Below, piece by piece: positions 11,801 to 24,672 of a DNA stretch of 64,000 nt (the first letter of the stretch is position 1; each line of letters begins with the position of its first letter). The notes beneath the pieces are model-generated. The model made no database searches. It had not been told where the DNA came from and worked only from the letters and a program-made list of their open reading frames with translations. The position numbers were made by a program, and so were the translations under genes. The stretch comes from Cordia subcordata (Eukaryota > Streptophyta > Magnoliopsida > Boraginales > Cordiaceae): assembly GCA_028554755.1 (NCBI GenBank), contig JAPTOF010000025.1, forward strand, positions 5,071,501-5,135,500. The letters are read 5' to 3'.

Positions 11801-14404
11801 ATGTCGACTTGTAAATTTATTAATTTTACTAAATAATATTAATATTTTTAATGTGATATAATGTATTATAATCATATAAGATACAATGCATATCATGTTT
11901 ATTTTAATTGAAGAGCAAAATTCATTTAACCAAATGAATTAATATGAAATACTGAATGCATGATGCTAACTTTAATTTAAGGGCAAATGCTAACTATATG
12001 ATATTATTCACGAATACAACAATTAAAGTGGTGGGCAAAATCCTATATAAGAATTATGCATATGTTAGTGACATATTAAAAAACAAGTTACATACCGACT
12101 CTTATTTTACATGTATGTTAAAAGATTTTGACAAGAGTATCAGATATGGGTAAATTCAAGATAAAGTTTTGAGTAAAATTCACTAGTTTGGAGATGCAGC
12201 TTATGAATTCTAAGGCTATTTATTTTATTTAATGATTGATTAATAAAATAGTGATAAATATTCTCATATTTCTTATCGTTAACTTATCAAAATAATTTGA
12301 TCAAATAAGTTTTCTAATATTACTTACAAATAAAGTATAACAAGATTTAGGATTGATAATATAAAAAATATTAAAATCCGTGCATAATACAAGTATAATT
12401 GCTAGTGTAATATAATGTTGACCCTGCTGAAAACTTGAAATTACTTCATTACTCATGATTTTGACTTCGATAAATCACGGCATGATTTATTATATATGTG
12501 AATTAGCATTATTTTGCCAGTTGTAACTATAAATGTTGAAAGAAATTTTTTGAATATGAATATAGTGAAGAATTGATTGAGAAATTGAATAGGAGATGGT
12601 TTAGTGAATGAATCTTTTAGTTCTTTTAGGACCCGCCACATCTAACCAAACTCTAAACCATAGAGATTCTACCCCAATTCGTAATTCTTAATGGAGTAGT
12701 CCCAATTACTTGGTCTATTTTCTGAGCTCTTGAATAATTTTATTACTTAATTACAAAATATGCACTTGATAATGTTGAAATAAAATTATAGAACGATTCC
12801 ACAGGATGAGAATTCAACAAGGACAATTGTAATATTTATATTTTGTGAAAATATTTAAATTTTTATATATATGAATTTCTTTTATAGTTATCTACATGAA
12901 TAATTTCTTTGGTGCAGTCCCTGGTTATAAGGAGTTTTAAAACATAGGGGCCAACATATTTTGGATAAATCATTTATCCTTTTACATCTGAAGTTGGAGG
13001 AATCTAATGTTTATTGGAAAATTCAAAGTTCAAGTTTTGTAAACTGATTTCTCAATGCTGATAGATAGAACATGTTCATGAAGATGGAGAAGTGTCATTT
13101 CAGGACGGATTTTCAATTCGTGCAGATATTATTATTCATTGCACTGGGTAAAAGTCTAAAGTGCTCATTTTGTTGTAGAAAAATTGAGATTGCTCAATCT
13201 TCCTAACCAAATATTTTGCAGATATAATTATCATTTTCCATTCCTTAAAACCAACGGCATGGTAACTGTTGACGACAACCGTGTCGGACCACTTTACAAG
13301 CATGTCTTCCCTCCACACCTTGCTCCCACTCTCTGTTTTCTGGGATTACCTGCCCGGGTGAGCATCGTTTACCCCTTTGCTTAATAATTGAGCAAGTTAT
13401 ATTCTCAGATTCTTCTTAGTTCTGTTGTATATGTTCCTGTGTACTATATACAATACTGCTAATAAATAGTCGCTTTGGTTTTTTCCTTTTTTATTATTTT
13501 TTTTGGGCGATTTCCAACTAGAGCATTTTATTTCAAATGTTCGAGTTACAAGCCCGGTGGGTAGCTCAAGTTCTATCTGGCAAGGTGCTTCTGCCTTCGA
13601 AAGAGGAAATGTTGGCTGGTGTAGAGGAGGATTATAAGCAAATGAAGGAATTGGGGATTCCCAAGCATCATACCCATTTTTTGAAACCATTTGAGGTACT
13701 CTGCTTTCATTTCCACGTTTTCTGTTTTTGTTTGTGTTTTTAGGATGTGTATCGGCTTGAATTTGTAGGCAAATTATAGGGTAAAATGCATTATACCGTC
13801 GTGGATAGTCGAATATGCCGGTCATGCCCTTATCATACCAGAACTATCTCATAAATCACTCTTATTTTTCAAAAGGTAACAGAAACTCCCCAGACTTTAA
13901 CTCTGTTAATGGAAAAGATGATATAACAAAGATATCCTTTTATAATAAGATGGATGAAATACATAATGCCCTCTCATGCTTATCACAATAAGCTCGTACA
14001 TCACTTGTCCCAAAATCTAGTTACCTTTCTCTTGCTGAAATGATCACACGAGTGTTGTGTTTGGAATAAGTTTACCATAAGATGCATATCTAATTCGTTA
14101 AGAAATGAGTCATCCTCTAATTCGTGAAAGACGGAATAACATTTTATCACAAACATCTTATGAAAATTCCTTGTGTGTCCTTTTTTATCTTATAAGATAT
14201 AACTGGTCCACGCATTCTTGTTCTTCCTTTTTCTCTTTTTAACTTTTTGAATTCTTGATTGTTGATTCTTTGCAACAGTTTAGTTATCTAGATTGGTTAT
14301 CTGCTCAAGCAGGATCTCCACCACTAAACGATCGGCTTAAAGACATGTACAGACAGCTCTACATGTACATTCTTTCACAAAACGTTGAGTTCAGAGATGA
14401 ATGA
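8845..14404 (+). CDS. Flavin-containing monooxygenase, GS-OX-like
   Basis: Seven exons join in frame: 8845-9367, 10200-10270, 10851-11000, 13065-13147, 13222-13357, 13522-13695 and 14279-14404, giving 420 residues, somewhat short for the roughly 450-460 usual in plant GS-OX-like FMOs. All introns are GT-AG. GAGVSG at residues 11-16 is the FAD-binding Rossmann motif; [11 protein letters not shown] at 179-189 is the FMO signature; GAGPSA at 204-209 is the NADPH motif. [24 protein letters not shown] and FELQARW follow as in the family. Such enzymes use NADPH and O2 to oxygenate sulfur or nitrogen, as in methylthioalkyl glucosinolate S-oxygenation in Brassicales; the substrate here is unknown. 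The loss relative to the family is mainly C-terminal (ends VEFRDE). The start is the first ATG before the Rossmann motif. Introns 1 and 3 carry transposons. Confidence 0.93.
9372..10000. mobile_element. Harbinger-type MITE at the intron 1 splice donor
   Basis: About 629 bp between TAA (9369-9371) and TAA (10001-10003) have weak terminal inverted repeats: GGGCTCGTTTGG on the left and CCAAACAGACTC on the right. The left TAA is part of the exon 1 donor GTAAGG (9368-9373), so the element begins four bases into the intron. A related sequence ends near 55240 (GCTAGGCCAAATAGAGTCTAA). The internal sequence is AT-rich and non-coding. Confidence 0.6.
11035..11537. mobile_element. MITE-like element in intron 3
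   Basis: The block begins GGGGTGCGTTTTGTTTGC and ends GCAACCCAAACACAACCT, imperfect inverted repeats typical of plant MITEs. Subterminal parts also mirror each other (TTCTTGAAAAATGAAAA on the left, CGAAAATTGTTTTCAGAAAA on the right). Flanks TAG and TAA would be an imperfect 3-bp target duplication. Confidence 0.5.
11538..13064. other. Rest of intron 3, with a possible Helitron 3' end
   Basis: No exon was found between exon 3 and exon 4. Near 12378-12406 the string CCGTGCATAATAC followed by GCTAGT resembles the 3' hairpin and CTAG end of plant Helitrons, as seen more clearly at 38031-38059 and 47840-47866. The match is weak. Confidence 0.3.
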
Positions 14405-14829
14405 AATGAAGTAAAGAACTGTTGGATCCTTGTTATAACGGTGAAGCAAAAGAGAGGCTTGCATTTTCAATATTGAGGAGTCACACTTGCTCTATTTTTT
14501 CAGAAAAATAAACAGTCCCTCTAATGTTTTTCCCCTTTCTGGCTATATGTATTATTTCAATTTGTATTCTCCATTAAATAATGAGGTTAACAAGAAAATG
14601 CCACAGTGCATGGTTTTGAAATTTGAGCATATGTGAAATCCACTGATTTCTTATTTCAATTTCGTATGAGCAGTTTTTTTATCGTTAACCTTTTGATTTG
14701 TATTAGCTCGGATGCAGAGCATGTAAGCATACTATGGTGTAAGATATTGATATACGAGAAATAAATTGAACATGCCTGCATTCATTCTTGTTGAAGTATA
14801 ATCTTTTATGAATTTCTCACATGCAACCT

Positions 14830-15062
14830 CATTACTTTTAAATATAGGTGTTCTCTAGTCTATGTCAAGAACTTTTTATACCTTAATTTGATGGTAATCA
14901 CAAGTTATTTATAGACAACGCTAAGGTATAGAAGTAATTTGTTTAGTCTTACCCTAATTAGGGTGACAATCTTATATTTATAATAAGAGACAATATACAA
15001 AGTTAAAACTTTGACCTTTACATAATTTGTAAATGACTTACATTACAAGATACTCTAGTATC
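14830..15062 (-). mobile_element. Possible 3' LTR of the degenerate copia fragment
   Basis: On the minus strand the polypurine-like TTGGAGGGATAC immediately precedes TAGAGTATCTTGTAATG, a common copia pol/LTR junction. The block contains TATA-like strings. The outer boundary is a guess because no second LTR is present. Confidence 0.4.
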
Positions 15063-16990
15063 CCTCCAATCTGAACGGGGAGAAGACAAACCCACGTGAA
15101 GACTGCTCTTAAGTTCATGAAAATGTCCAGGCGCCAACGCTTTGATGAATATGTCTGCACATTATGACATAGTGGGAACATATAGAACAATAACATCACT
15201 TTGAGCGACCTTTTCTCCAATGATATGAAAATCAATCTCAACATGCTTTGTACAGGCATGGAGAATTGGATTTGTAGAGAAACAGGTTGCAGAGATATTG
15301 TCACAAAATAAAATGATAGGTGATGGGAGAACAACACATAAGGGATCGTTTGGATTGGCTTTTTTTAAAAATATTTTTTTTAACAGTTTTTAAAAAATAG
15401 TTTTTTTTAGAAGCTAAAAATTCTAGCTTCTAAAAAAAGCTGTATTTGAGCTTTTTTCAGAGTTTTAGCTTTTTTGGAAGCCAAATCTAATAGTTATTGC
15501 AAATTTAATGTAACTTTTTCTAGAAAAAAATACTTTTTCTTAAAAAAAAAAAAAAGCCAATCCAAACAGGCCCTAAGTCACACAAAAGTTGTCTAATCCA
15601 ATATGTTTGTGCAAGTGCATAAGCCAATGCGTGTGATATTTAGCTTTAGTGCTTGATCAAGAAACTATATACTACTTCTTGGATTGCTAGGATATCAAAG
15701 AGGAACCAAGGATGACAGCATAGCCAGTCGTAGAGCAATGATTGTCAAGGCAACCTGCCCAATCTGCATCAGCATAAGTAACTAGAGATTGTTGAGATGA
15801 TGCCTTTAAGAGAAGGCCTTTGTCTATAGTGCTACGCAAGAACCTGAAAATTCTTTTTACAAGTTGCAGGTGAGTAGAACGAGGTGCATGCACGAACTGA
15901 CTAACTACATTAACAGCAAAGGCAATATCAGGTTGAGTCAAAGTAAGGCATTGCAAACCTCTTTCCATACTCCTATATTCTATCGGATTAGATAACAAAT
16001 CAGAAGATTGCGCTTGAAGGGTAATGGTGTCTTGACTGGTTTGGCTGCATGCATGGAAAATTTAAAGAGAAGATCCTGTGTAAATTTGGATTGAAAGAGG
16101 AACAAGCTTTTAGGAGTTCGCTTTACCTAGATACTAAGGAAATAATGGTCTCCTAAATCTTTCATAGCAAATGCCTGTGTAAGAGTGTTAATGAATTGAA
16201 AGACTAAAGAGGGTGAGCTACCAGTCAAGACAATATTGTCAACATAGAGAAGTAACACAAGCATACCCTATGTAGAATGAGCAATAAACATGGAGATATC
16301 AGCAGAGCTGCAACAAAAACCATGAGATAACAAAAAAGAACTAAACCTGTTGAACCATGCACGAGGAGCCTGTTTTAACCTGTACAATACTTTTTGTAAT
16401 TTACAAACATGATTGGGGTACTATGGGTCAGCAAAACTAGGAGGCTATCTCATATACACTTCTTCGATTACAAAACTATACAAGAAAGCATTTTTAACAT
16501 CTAGTTGACGAATAAGCCAAACCCCGAGAGATGGCAATGGAAAGGATTGTACAAATGGTAATTGGTTAAACGATGGGACTAAAGTTTCAAGAGTAGTTAA
16601 TACCTGCCTGTTGATAAAACTCCTGTACTACAAGGTGAGCCTTGTATCACTCAATGAAGCCATTAGAGTTACACTTTATTCTATATACACATTTATAGCC
16701 AACTAAATTCTTAGTTGGGTTAGGTGGCACAAGAACCCATATGTCATTTTGAAGTAAGGCATTAAACTCATCGACCATAGCTTTTTGCCAATGGGGACTA
16801 CTAGATGCAATAATGAAGGAAGTGGGTTCACTAGTGTCAGTAGAAATAGCAAGTGACAGTAGGTGTTTAGGTTTGTGAATGCCAAATTTGGACCTAGTTT
16901 GCATAGGATAAGCATTTAAAGAAAGAACAAGAAGAACTCCCCTAAATCTTGCTTCCAAATCTGTACAAGCTCTTCAAATCCTTATTGATT
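15038..16990 (-). pseudogene. Ty1/copia reverse transcriptase/RNase H remnant
   Basis: Broken minus-strand frames carry copia pol. 16647-16958 reads HWQKAMVDEFNALLQNDIW and GYKCVYRIK (start of the RT domain); 15687-15998 reads YRSMERGLQCLTLTQPDIAF, VKRIFRFLRSTIDKG and YADADWAGC (RT end and RNase H); 15038-15337 holds further RNase H. Stops and frameshifts separate them, and a 232-bp MITE (15342-15573) splits the RNase H part. Gag and integrase are absent, so this is a 5'-truncated fossil. Confidence 0.85.
15342..15573. mobile_element. Harbinger-type MITE nested in copia pol
   Basis: A 232-bp element starts GGGATCGTTTGGATTGGCTT and ends AAGCCAATCCAAACAGGCCC, with TAA target duplications at 15339-15341 and 15574-15576. 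The ends match the MITE at 54992-55184, so both are one family. Confidence 0.88.
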
Positions 16991-19220
16991 GCTTTAATCC
17001 TTGGCTTGATTAGGTGTATATAGGGGGTGTAAAGGTGTTTATTGAATGGGATTAGGGATAGGGTGAAATGGGTTTGAAGAAAAATGAAGTATCTCCCCTC
17101 AAAATAGCCTAAAATCCCTCATTTATAGCCTTTTAGCATGTAAAGTCGAGAGGGGTTGGTCCCTTGCCTCTAGAGCAAGTGAGATCAGCCTAAATAAGTA
17201 AGCGAGATCAGCCTAATGGCTAGTCTCCTAGGTCGGTCGGCCAACCTTAGGCAGGGGGCCACTGGCTATGACGGCTAAAATGCTCATAACTTGCTCGTTT
17301 TGGCTCTGATAAGCGCACAATTTTTTTCTATTGCCCCGTACCACTTCTGGGACCTCTCAAGCCATTTTTTTTCATCTTTTCATCATTATAGACATCTATA
17401 AACTTTTTCCATGCTCTCTACATCTTCAACCAAGCTCAATTTCTTCTCCCAAAACACAAATCCCCGCTCGTGCTTGGTTGTGTTGTTCTTCGTCCGAGAG
17501 CTTTCTAATGGCTTTTCTTTATTTCTTCTCCTCAAAATCAACCCTAGCTTGGCTCCTTGATTAAAGGATCATCATTTTAGGCTCAAGTCCTTCTCCCAAA
17601 ATGTGCCTAAAATGTGAAATAAGACACAGTATAGTATTTATGCATTTTGACATCTATATGCACAAATATGACAAATAGTGCATATATGCAATCCTAAATA
17701 CACTCAATTAAAGTCAAAACATCCTAGAAAGTGTATAAAAATAATACATACAAACAGACACAAATCACACACATCACTATAAACTAAGCTTACTTCTACA
17801 ATCTAATGCACTCTAAGAAGCTACAAACTACTAACCTAACCTCTTTTTCTTTTTTGGTTATCTTTTAGATTGAAGGGAGCTAGATTCAAATAAAGTAACT
17901 AAGCTAAGGAAAGTACAATTAAACTAAGAAGCATGTGATGAAAAAAGGAATGAGAAATCAAACTACCTAAAGAGATTAAATGCTAAGGGGAGAAAGCTAG
18001 GGTGACTCATACTTGCTTATGGGTTTTCTTTTAGATTGAAGGGAGCTAGATTAAAAAACAAAGTAACTAAGCTAAGGAAAGTACAATTAAACTAAGAAGC
18101 GTGTGATGAAGAAAGGAATGGGAAATCAAACTGCCTAAAGAGATTAAACGCTAAAAGGAGAAAGCTAGGGTGACTCATACTTGCTTATGGTCTCTTTACA
18201 CACTCTTACTAGGGCTTAAAAAGTAGGCTAAAGGGGATGCTAATGTTCTAAGTCTAGATACCTAATTAGCTTGCCTTATTAACCTTAGAGTCTCAATGCA
18301 GATCTATCCCTAGGTTGTCCTTCTTAGAGCATGGCTTGGTCCTTATGAGCTAAGGGTTTAAGGCTAGCTTACAAGGTAATAATTGTTCTTTACTTAGAAC
18401 CTAAGCTATTAGTTGGGTTTAAAACTAAGACCTAGGTTGACCTAAGTAGGATTAAGCTAATTAAAGTCCTATTAGTTGGATTTAAAACTAAAAGGCTCTC
18501 AACTTAGCCTAAACATTAATTATGAACCAACAATCAATCACTATGTCAAGCATTTAAGGCATTAAAAGCTCATTTTCACATTTGCATAAAAAGTGAACTT
18601 CCTAATTACTCATAGACAAGTCAATTAGAAGCCATAAGATTGTGTAATAACTTGTATTCATGAAAGATTTAACATGCTTTGATCTGTTGAAGCCATAAGT
18701 TAGACATATAGACATATTTAAAGCTATGAACATTCTCTTTTGTAAAGTAAACCCTAGAATCTAGCACATAGACATACTAGAGTAGGGTTTTAACGCCATG
18801 AAGAGCAAGCATGTTAAATAAAAACATTACTTTCAACAAAACCATACATCAAACACTTGGAGTGCAAACTAAAATAACCATTCATTCAAAATAATTTAAA
18901 GTATATGTTCCACCATCTTCCAAACCCAAATATAGAGTGTATTCACAAGCCTACAATCAAGTATTCATCACCCCTTTTTAAAGTCTACTCAATCATGAAA
19001 AATGCAAGAACAAGAAGAAAAGTAAGCTTCCCCATGTTCTTGCTTAGTTTACTATAAAAGTCTTGCAAATTTGCTCAAATCCACTCTCCAAAACACAAAT
19101 TTTAGCTTGCTCCTTCACTTTACTGCAAGCAAATTAACTTCAATTTCAGCCCAAATTTAGCGCCCAAACCTGCAAATCAACACCAAAATTTAGTGTAAAA
19201 GCTCAACACCAAGCTAAAGG
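16991..19220. other. Non-coding, probably transposon-derived
   Basis: No protein domain was recognised. The stretch is the left flank of the copia insertion at 19221 and appears continuous with 24876-26030, suggesting one older host element or intergenic region. It contains a roughly 165-bp tandem duplication (17863-18190). Confidence 0.4.
17863..18190. repeat. Tandem duplication of about 165 bp
   Basis: A unit beginning TCTTTTAGATTGAAGGGAGC and ending ACTCATACTTGCTTATGG occurs twice in direct order with a few substitutions and a small indel; the second unit starts near 18029. Confidence 0.88.
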
Positions 19221-19225
19221 AAAGT

Positions 19226-19423
19226 TAAAGGAATTTTATTCCTCAATATATTACAGAGTGTACATAAGCCTCTTAATATAGACAACATTGTCTTGCTTTC
19301 CAAGACTAATATCCTGACTAAGGAAAGTATGAAATTAAATCAATTTACAATGATTACAATGATATGCAAGATACAATTGAATATTCTAGAAGAGAACTCC
19401 AATAATCATTCTACTTTCTATCA
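19226..19423 (-). repeat. 3' LTR of the copia element
   Basis: 198 bp, clearly alignable with 24673-24870 but with many scattered substitutions, which indicates an old insertion. Confidence 0.9.
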
Positions 19424-19521
19424 TGCCCTCGCAAAATAGACATTTGATCAAAGATGGCTAACTTGTCTCGCTATCGTTGACACTGACGTTTTGTCAAAGC
19501 TTTCATTAAGGAGTCAGCTAC

Positions 19522-20884
19522 TTAGTCAGCACAATGAATATGAGAGACACACAATTGTTTGCTCGCCACCTGATCCCTTACAAAATGAAAATTAATGGCA
19601 ATGTTTTTCATCTTGGAATGAAACATGGGGTTGGCACATAGGTAAATTGTGCCAACATTAACATAGTAGATAGTGGGAGCTTCTGAGAGAGAGAATTTGA
19701 GCTCATGAAGAAGATTTTGGACCCAATTTTTCTTTTGCGTTGGTGGCGGCAACATCCCTATATTCAGCTTCCGTTGAGGAGCAAGCAATAGTATGCTACT
19801 TCTTGGAAGACCAACTTATAGGATTATGACCAAGAAATAGAACATAGGCAGAGATAGAATTGTGATCATTAGGGTTACCAACCCCGTCCGTATCAAAAAA
19901 GGCCAAAAGCTTAAGCATTAGTGACTTACAAAGAAATAGTCCATGATCCAATGTTTGCTTCAGGTAGTGCAAAATTCTTTTAGCGACAGCCCAGTATTCT
20001 TCAATGGGCTGGTGCATAAATTAAGAGAGCTTGTTAATGGCGAAAGCTATGTCTAGGTGCATTAATGAGAGATATTGCAAGGCCCCAATAACATTTGGAT
20101 AATTAGTAGCATCGATGGAGAAAGAGCCATCATTTAGTTGAACAGCTGTAGAGGTATCAATGGGTGTTTGAACAACTTTGGATTTAGACATATTGTTGGT
20201 GGCCAATAGGTCTTGGATATGCTTCTTCTGTGATAAAAAAAGACCACCACAGGGCAAGCAGAGCACTTCAACTCCTAGAAAGAAGCTCAAGTCGCCCAGA
20301 TCCTTCAAAGAAAATCATGCTGCCATAGCTAGAATAATATCAAAAATGGTTTTGGTATAGTTCCCTATGACAATGATATCATCGACATACACAAAAAGGA
20401 ATATTAGGACTTGCCCTTTAAAGAAAATAAACAAGAAGGTATCAAATTTGGAATTGAGAAAACCCGAAGAGAGCAAAAAATTGCCTAATTCATTGTACCA
20501 AGTGTGAGATGCTTGGCGCAAGCCATATATCGCTTTGCACAATCTGCATACATGATTAGGGTTTTGAGAATTAGAATACCCTGGTGGTTGATGCATGAAA
20601 ACTTCTTCTTCCAATGTACCTTGTAAAAAGGCATTATTGATGTCTAGTTGTCGAAGTCTCCAATTGAACTGCATGGATAGAGATAGAATAGTCCGAATAG
20701 TGGTTGGCTTAACCACGGGAGTAAATGTTGATGTGAAACCAACTCTTGGACGCTGTAAAAAAACCCTTAGCAACCAGTAGTGCCTCGTAGCCATTAATGG
20801 AACCATCAATCTTAGTTTTGATCCGCAATACCCATTTGCACTAAATGACATTTTGAGAAAAAGATAGAAGGGACAAGTTCCCAT
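19522..20884 (-). pseudogene. Copia RT and RNase H (broken)
   Basis: Minus-strand frames give RT with QLDINNAFLQGTLEEEVFMH, ICRLCKAIYGLRQA-like text and the catalytic YVDDI (20315-20884), then MKDLGDLSFFLGVEV and YLSLMHLDIAFAINKLS (20021-20308), AVAKRILHYLKQTLDHG (19796-20017) and RNase H (19522-19788). Stops and shifts separate the pieces. The usual DADWAG of RNase H has become DTDGVG. It is inactive. Confidence 0.88.
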
Positions 20885-20941
20885 GTGCCTTTCCTAAGAA
20901 GAGCCTTAAATTCTTCTATTTTATCCTTTCTCCAAGCTAGG

Positions 20942-22620
20942 TGTTGAATATATTGGCTTAATTACGTTAATTGTATTTTGATGACGCCATAATTGTTGTG
21001 TCTTTATTATCTAATTGCTACTATTTGTAGTATGTTGAATATCTTATACAGTAGCATTATTGGAGCAAAGAAAAGATCTAAAGCATGGTTATGGAGCATG
21101 GGCAATGAAGGTTGAATATTGTATAGCCTTAATTCTTTTCTTCTTTTTAGTCTTATGTTCAGTTGATCTTTGTACATAAGCAATTATCAATGAGCTCAAC
21201 AACTTAGTACATTGCAAGCATTCTTCATGCATTTTGCTCATAAGTCTTGTTCTTTTATGCTTGATCATCTTTACTCTTTTATACTTAGTATTATATATGT
21301 ACATGTCTTCATTTACATTGAAAACAACTTTTCCTGCAGAAAATTTAAACTTTGAAGTCCATATTTTGCATTGTGGAGTCGCATACACTATTACACTCTC
21401 AATTACATTAATATTTGGTACTTTGATAGATCTATATGCTCATATATATAAATATCAGCTTAGCTTTGTAGTAAAAGACACTATTTTGTATATTGAGTTT
21501 ATATTATTGGTATATAAGCATCTTGGCATAAGACTATTACCCATTGGATAATAGCTTTGCATCTAAAAAGCTTTTTCTCAAAAAATCTTGTTTCTAATCT
21601 TGCATTTAGTGTTTGGAAAATAAGTTGGTATTAGCATTTATTATTGACTTGATCTTATATGCACAATATTTATATTGAGCTGTAAAAATCTGCAGAAAAT
21701 GCTACTTACTATTGATTAGATATATAACAACTTTTTGGTAAAAAGTAAAATAGCTTTTTCAGCCTTTTCTGCAACTACCGACGTACATAGCCGGTCGACC
21801 GGCTCAGTACTCCAGTAAAATCAGAGAACATTGTTGCTCTACTGAAAGAGCCTACCAGTCGATCGATAGAGTGTTCCGGTAAAGCCATTTGGCCTCTGGA
21901 ACTACTAAAACACCCAGGGGGTCAACCGATAGAGTGCTCTGGTAGTCCCTCTGTGTTGTTCTAAAAAGTTAACCGTTAAGAGACTTGCTTTTTTGGCTTA
22001 TAAATACATCTTACACCTCCGAATTCAGACACATTCAATATACTTCATCTATTGCAATCTTGCTCTATTAGTTGCAACCTTCATTGATTGCATATCATTA
22101 GCATTTAGGAACAAGTTTTCTCTTGAGCTTCATAAATTGCTTATCTACTTAGAATAACATAGAAAGGTTTAAATACCTTTGTAAACTTGCACAAAAGAAG
22201 TTTCTTGTACACTAAACTCTCTACTATCATATTGGGAGTGAATTTCTTTACTCTTGGGTAACATAGATGTGAGAAACTTCTCTCAAGAATGAAGGGGTTA
22301 TATTTGTGGTCCTTGTGGTGAAGCAAGGGTTGTGATCATTGTTCTACGCTTCTACAATGTACTAAGCAAGAAGCCGATTCACTAGTGAAGTTTCCGAAAC
22401 CCTAAAGGAAGACCTTAGATAATGGACAAGGCCCTTAGGAGTTCGAACCACTCTAAATCGCTGCATTTAACACCGTAGACCCTACTCTCTTTACCTTTCG
22501 AGCATTTATCTTGATTTTTGCATTTGATTTTGCTTGAGAGAGTTGTTAAGAATTTTAAGTTATTAATTGTGCCAATAATCCAATTCACCCCCTCTTCTTA
22601 AACTCATTTTCTGGGCAACA
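20942..22620 (+). mobile_element. Solo LTR of a large retrotransposon (Sire-like?)
   Basis: A 1679-bp block inside copia pol opens TGTTGAATATATTGG and closes CTGGGCAACA, giving TGTTG...CAACA inverted ends. Flanks CTAGG (20937-20941) and CTCGG (22621-22625) look like a 5-bp target duplication with one change. A TATA box, TTATAAATA, lies near 21999. Short repeated motifs around 21775-21950 (CGGTCGACCGG, CAGTCGATCGATAG) and CAATTCACCCCCTCTTC near the 3' end resemble Sirevirus-type LTRs. No internal coding region remains, so one LTR was left by recombination. Confidence 0.75.
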
Positions 22621-22919
22621 CTCGGTCTTTCATCGCCTACTTGTATGTTTTGGGAATGAAGTTGCAATCGAAGTTCTTTTGGGTCATAAGGCATAACTTG
22701 TCAATAGGCTTAGTAATACTAGCTTTGGAACGAGTGATCATAGGGTGATGGGGTTGAGGTAGATGGGAAATAGACAGTGAGGTATCTAGAGGTTTAAAAG
22801 GCAAAGAATTACTTACCTATGTAGGCTCGTCGATTGAAAAGACCTCTTACAAGGACAGTTGAGGCATGGAAATTGATTGGCTGGATGTAGTGGTGGCTGG
22901 AGCCGAGGAGGGCAGAGGG

Positions 22920-24610
22920 TTAACCGGTGATATGCTCGGCAAAAAGGGCTAAAGAATAGAAGCAGGAATTTCTGAAAGAAGAGGGACTGAAGGAAGTTGT
23001 AGTAGTGGGGTCATCATGCTGAAGGCCTGAAGCAGCATCAAAGGTCATGCTTTTGGCTAGGAACTCATGCTTAATGAAGACAACGTGATGAGAGATGAAC
23101 ACTTTGCCTGTAGAGAGATCAAGGCACCTGTACACAATCATATCCAGATTATTTTGATGAACAATGCTCTTAAGTGTATTTGAATTAGGATGGCCAAAAC
23201 AGGAGTGCCATTGTTTGAGAGAGACTCGACTAGCAAAATACGCCCTTGGTCTTATAGAGTGAAGCAAACACACATATAAGTTGCCTTTATTCAGTCCTCT
23301 GACAAGAGGTGGCCCCATGCTCAGATCTTTCACAACAAAGTAATTAGGGAAAAATTTAATTGAGATGAGATTCTGTTTGCAAAATTGAAATACAGAGATA
23401 AGATTTTGTTGTATTTGCGGGGCATAAATGACATTGTTTAACGTAAAGAAAGACGTACGTGTAACCAAAGTGGTATTACCAACATGAGAGATAGGAAAAC
23501 CTAACTCATCTCTAAGCTGAACTCCATCTGCACCACCATACTAAGAGGTAATGGCAAGATTTTAAAATTTTGAAGTAATGTGCTGGGATGCACTAGAGTT
23601 AACAACCCAATTCGCAGAGTGTTGCTGAGAGGTGTCCTGGACAAAATAGGGCTGTAGTTGATTGGAGGATGTATAGGACTTGCAAACTTTGGTCGTGTGA
23701 CCATATTTGTCACACAACTGGCATTGCACACGATTAGCATTCGAGCGTCCCTAGGAGTTAGAGTTCCTATTGTTGTTGTTATTGTCAAAAGAAGCACTAT
23801 TGTTGTTGGTGCATTTAGCAAATGTCCTAGATCCATTAATACGAGATTTGGACTGGTTATTCTGCCTTTGATTGTAATAAGCAGTGACGATTATTTGGTC
23901 TTTGAGAAGTTCTGCTCTTTTGAAGAAGGACTCATGATCCAAGAGTTTGTCAAAGAGATCCTTGAAGGTAATGTCTATGTCAAGAGCACGAATGGCTGCA
24001 GATGATTCCTTATTTCATCTCTAAGACCTGAGAGCATAGCAACAGGAAGTTTGTCATTAGTGATAGGCGATCCTGCTAACGCAAGCTCATCAGCAATGCT
24101 CTTAATAACACGAGCATAGTTAGCCAATAATTGATCCCCTTTTGTGCACTATGCCAGTTTATTACGCAGTCCATAAATGTGGGACTTAGAAGCATTTGCA
24201 TAGGAACTTGAAAGTTTGTCCCATGCTGCTTTAGCTATAAGAGCCATGGTGACCAAAGAAGCGATATTGGCATCGATTGAGGCAAGGATTACATGCCAAA
24301 AGAGATTATCTTACGCATCCAGATTTTAAATTCTAGGTTTGGTTTGGTAGTGTCGCCACTTATATTATCTTGAGGAGGGCACAGTTTGGTGCCATCGATG
24401 TAACCCATGGGATCATACCCATATAGGACGGTATGCAATTAGGTGCACCACGTAGGGTAATTACTCCCTATAAGTTTCAAGGGAAGTTGAATGGCAACAT
24501 TAAAGACAAATAGAGGTTGGGAGGTGTTGGCATCAGTGGTAATGATGACTGGAGAGTCATTCAAGGGGTTAGATTGAGTGGAAGAGAAGGAAAAGGAATT
24601 AGCCATGGGA
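22920..24610 (-). pseudogene. Copia gag and gag-pre-integrase (integrase core missing)
   Basis: On the minus strand the gag region runs from about 24606 downward with frameshifts. A zinc-knuckle-like CQLCDKYGHTTKVC is readable across frames near 23670-23730. ORF 22920-23468 carries the gag-pre-integrase motif WHSCFGHPNSNTLKSIV and then jumps within a few residues to YRCLDLSTGKVFISHHVVF, which normally follows the integrase core. The DDE core and zinc-binding part are therefore deleted. The remnant cannot support its own integration. Confidence 0.8.
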
Positions 24611-24672
24611 AGGGGCAGGTGAGCTTAAAGGATCGACGTTTGCTGGTTATAGCTGTTGAAGGCTCGATACCA

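Noticed and set aside
18600..19100. Possible CRISPR or satellite array from recurrent short motifs
   Set aside because: There are no regularly spaced repeats; the genome is a plant nuclear genome and the motifs are ordinary AT-rich text.
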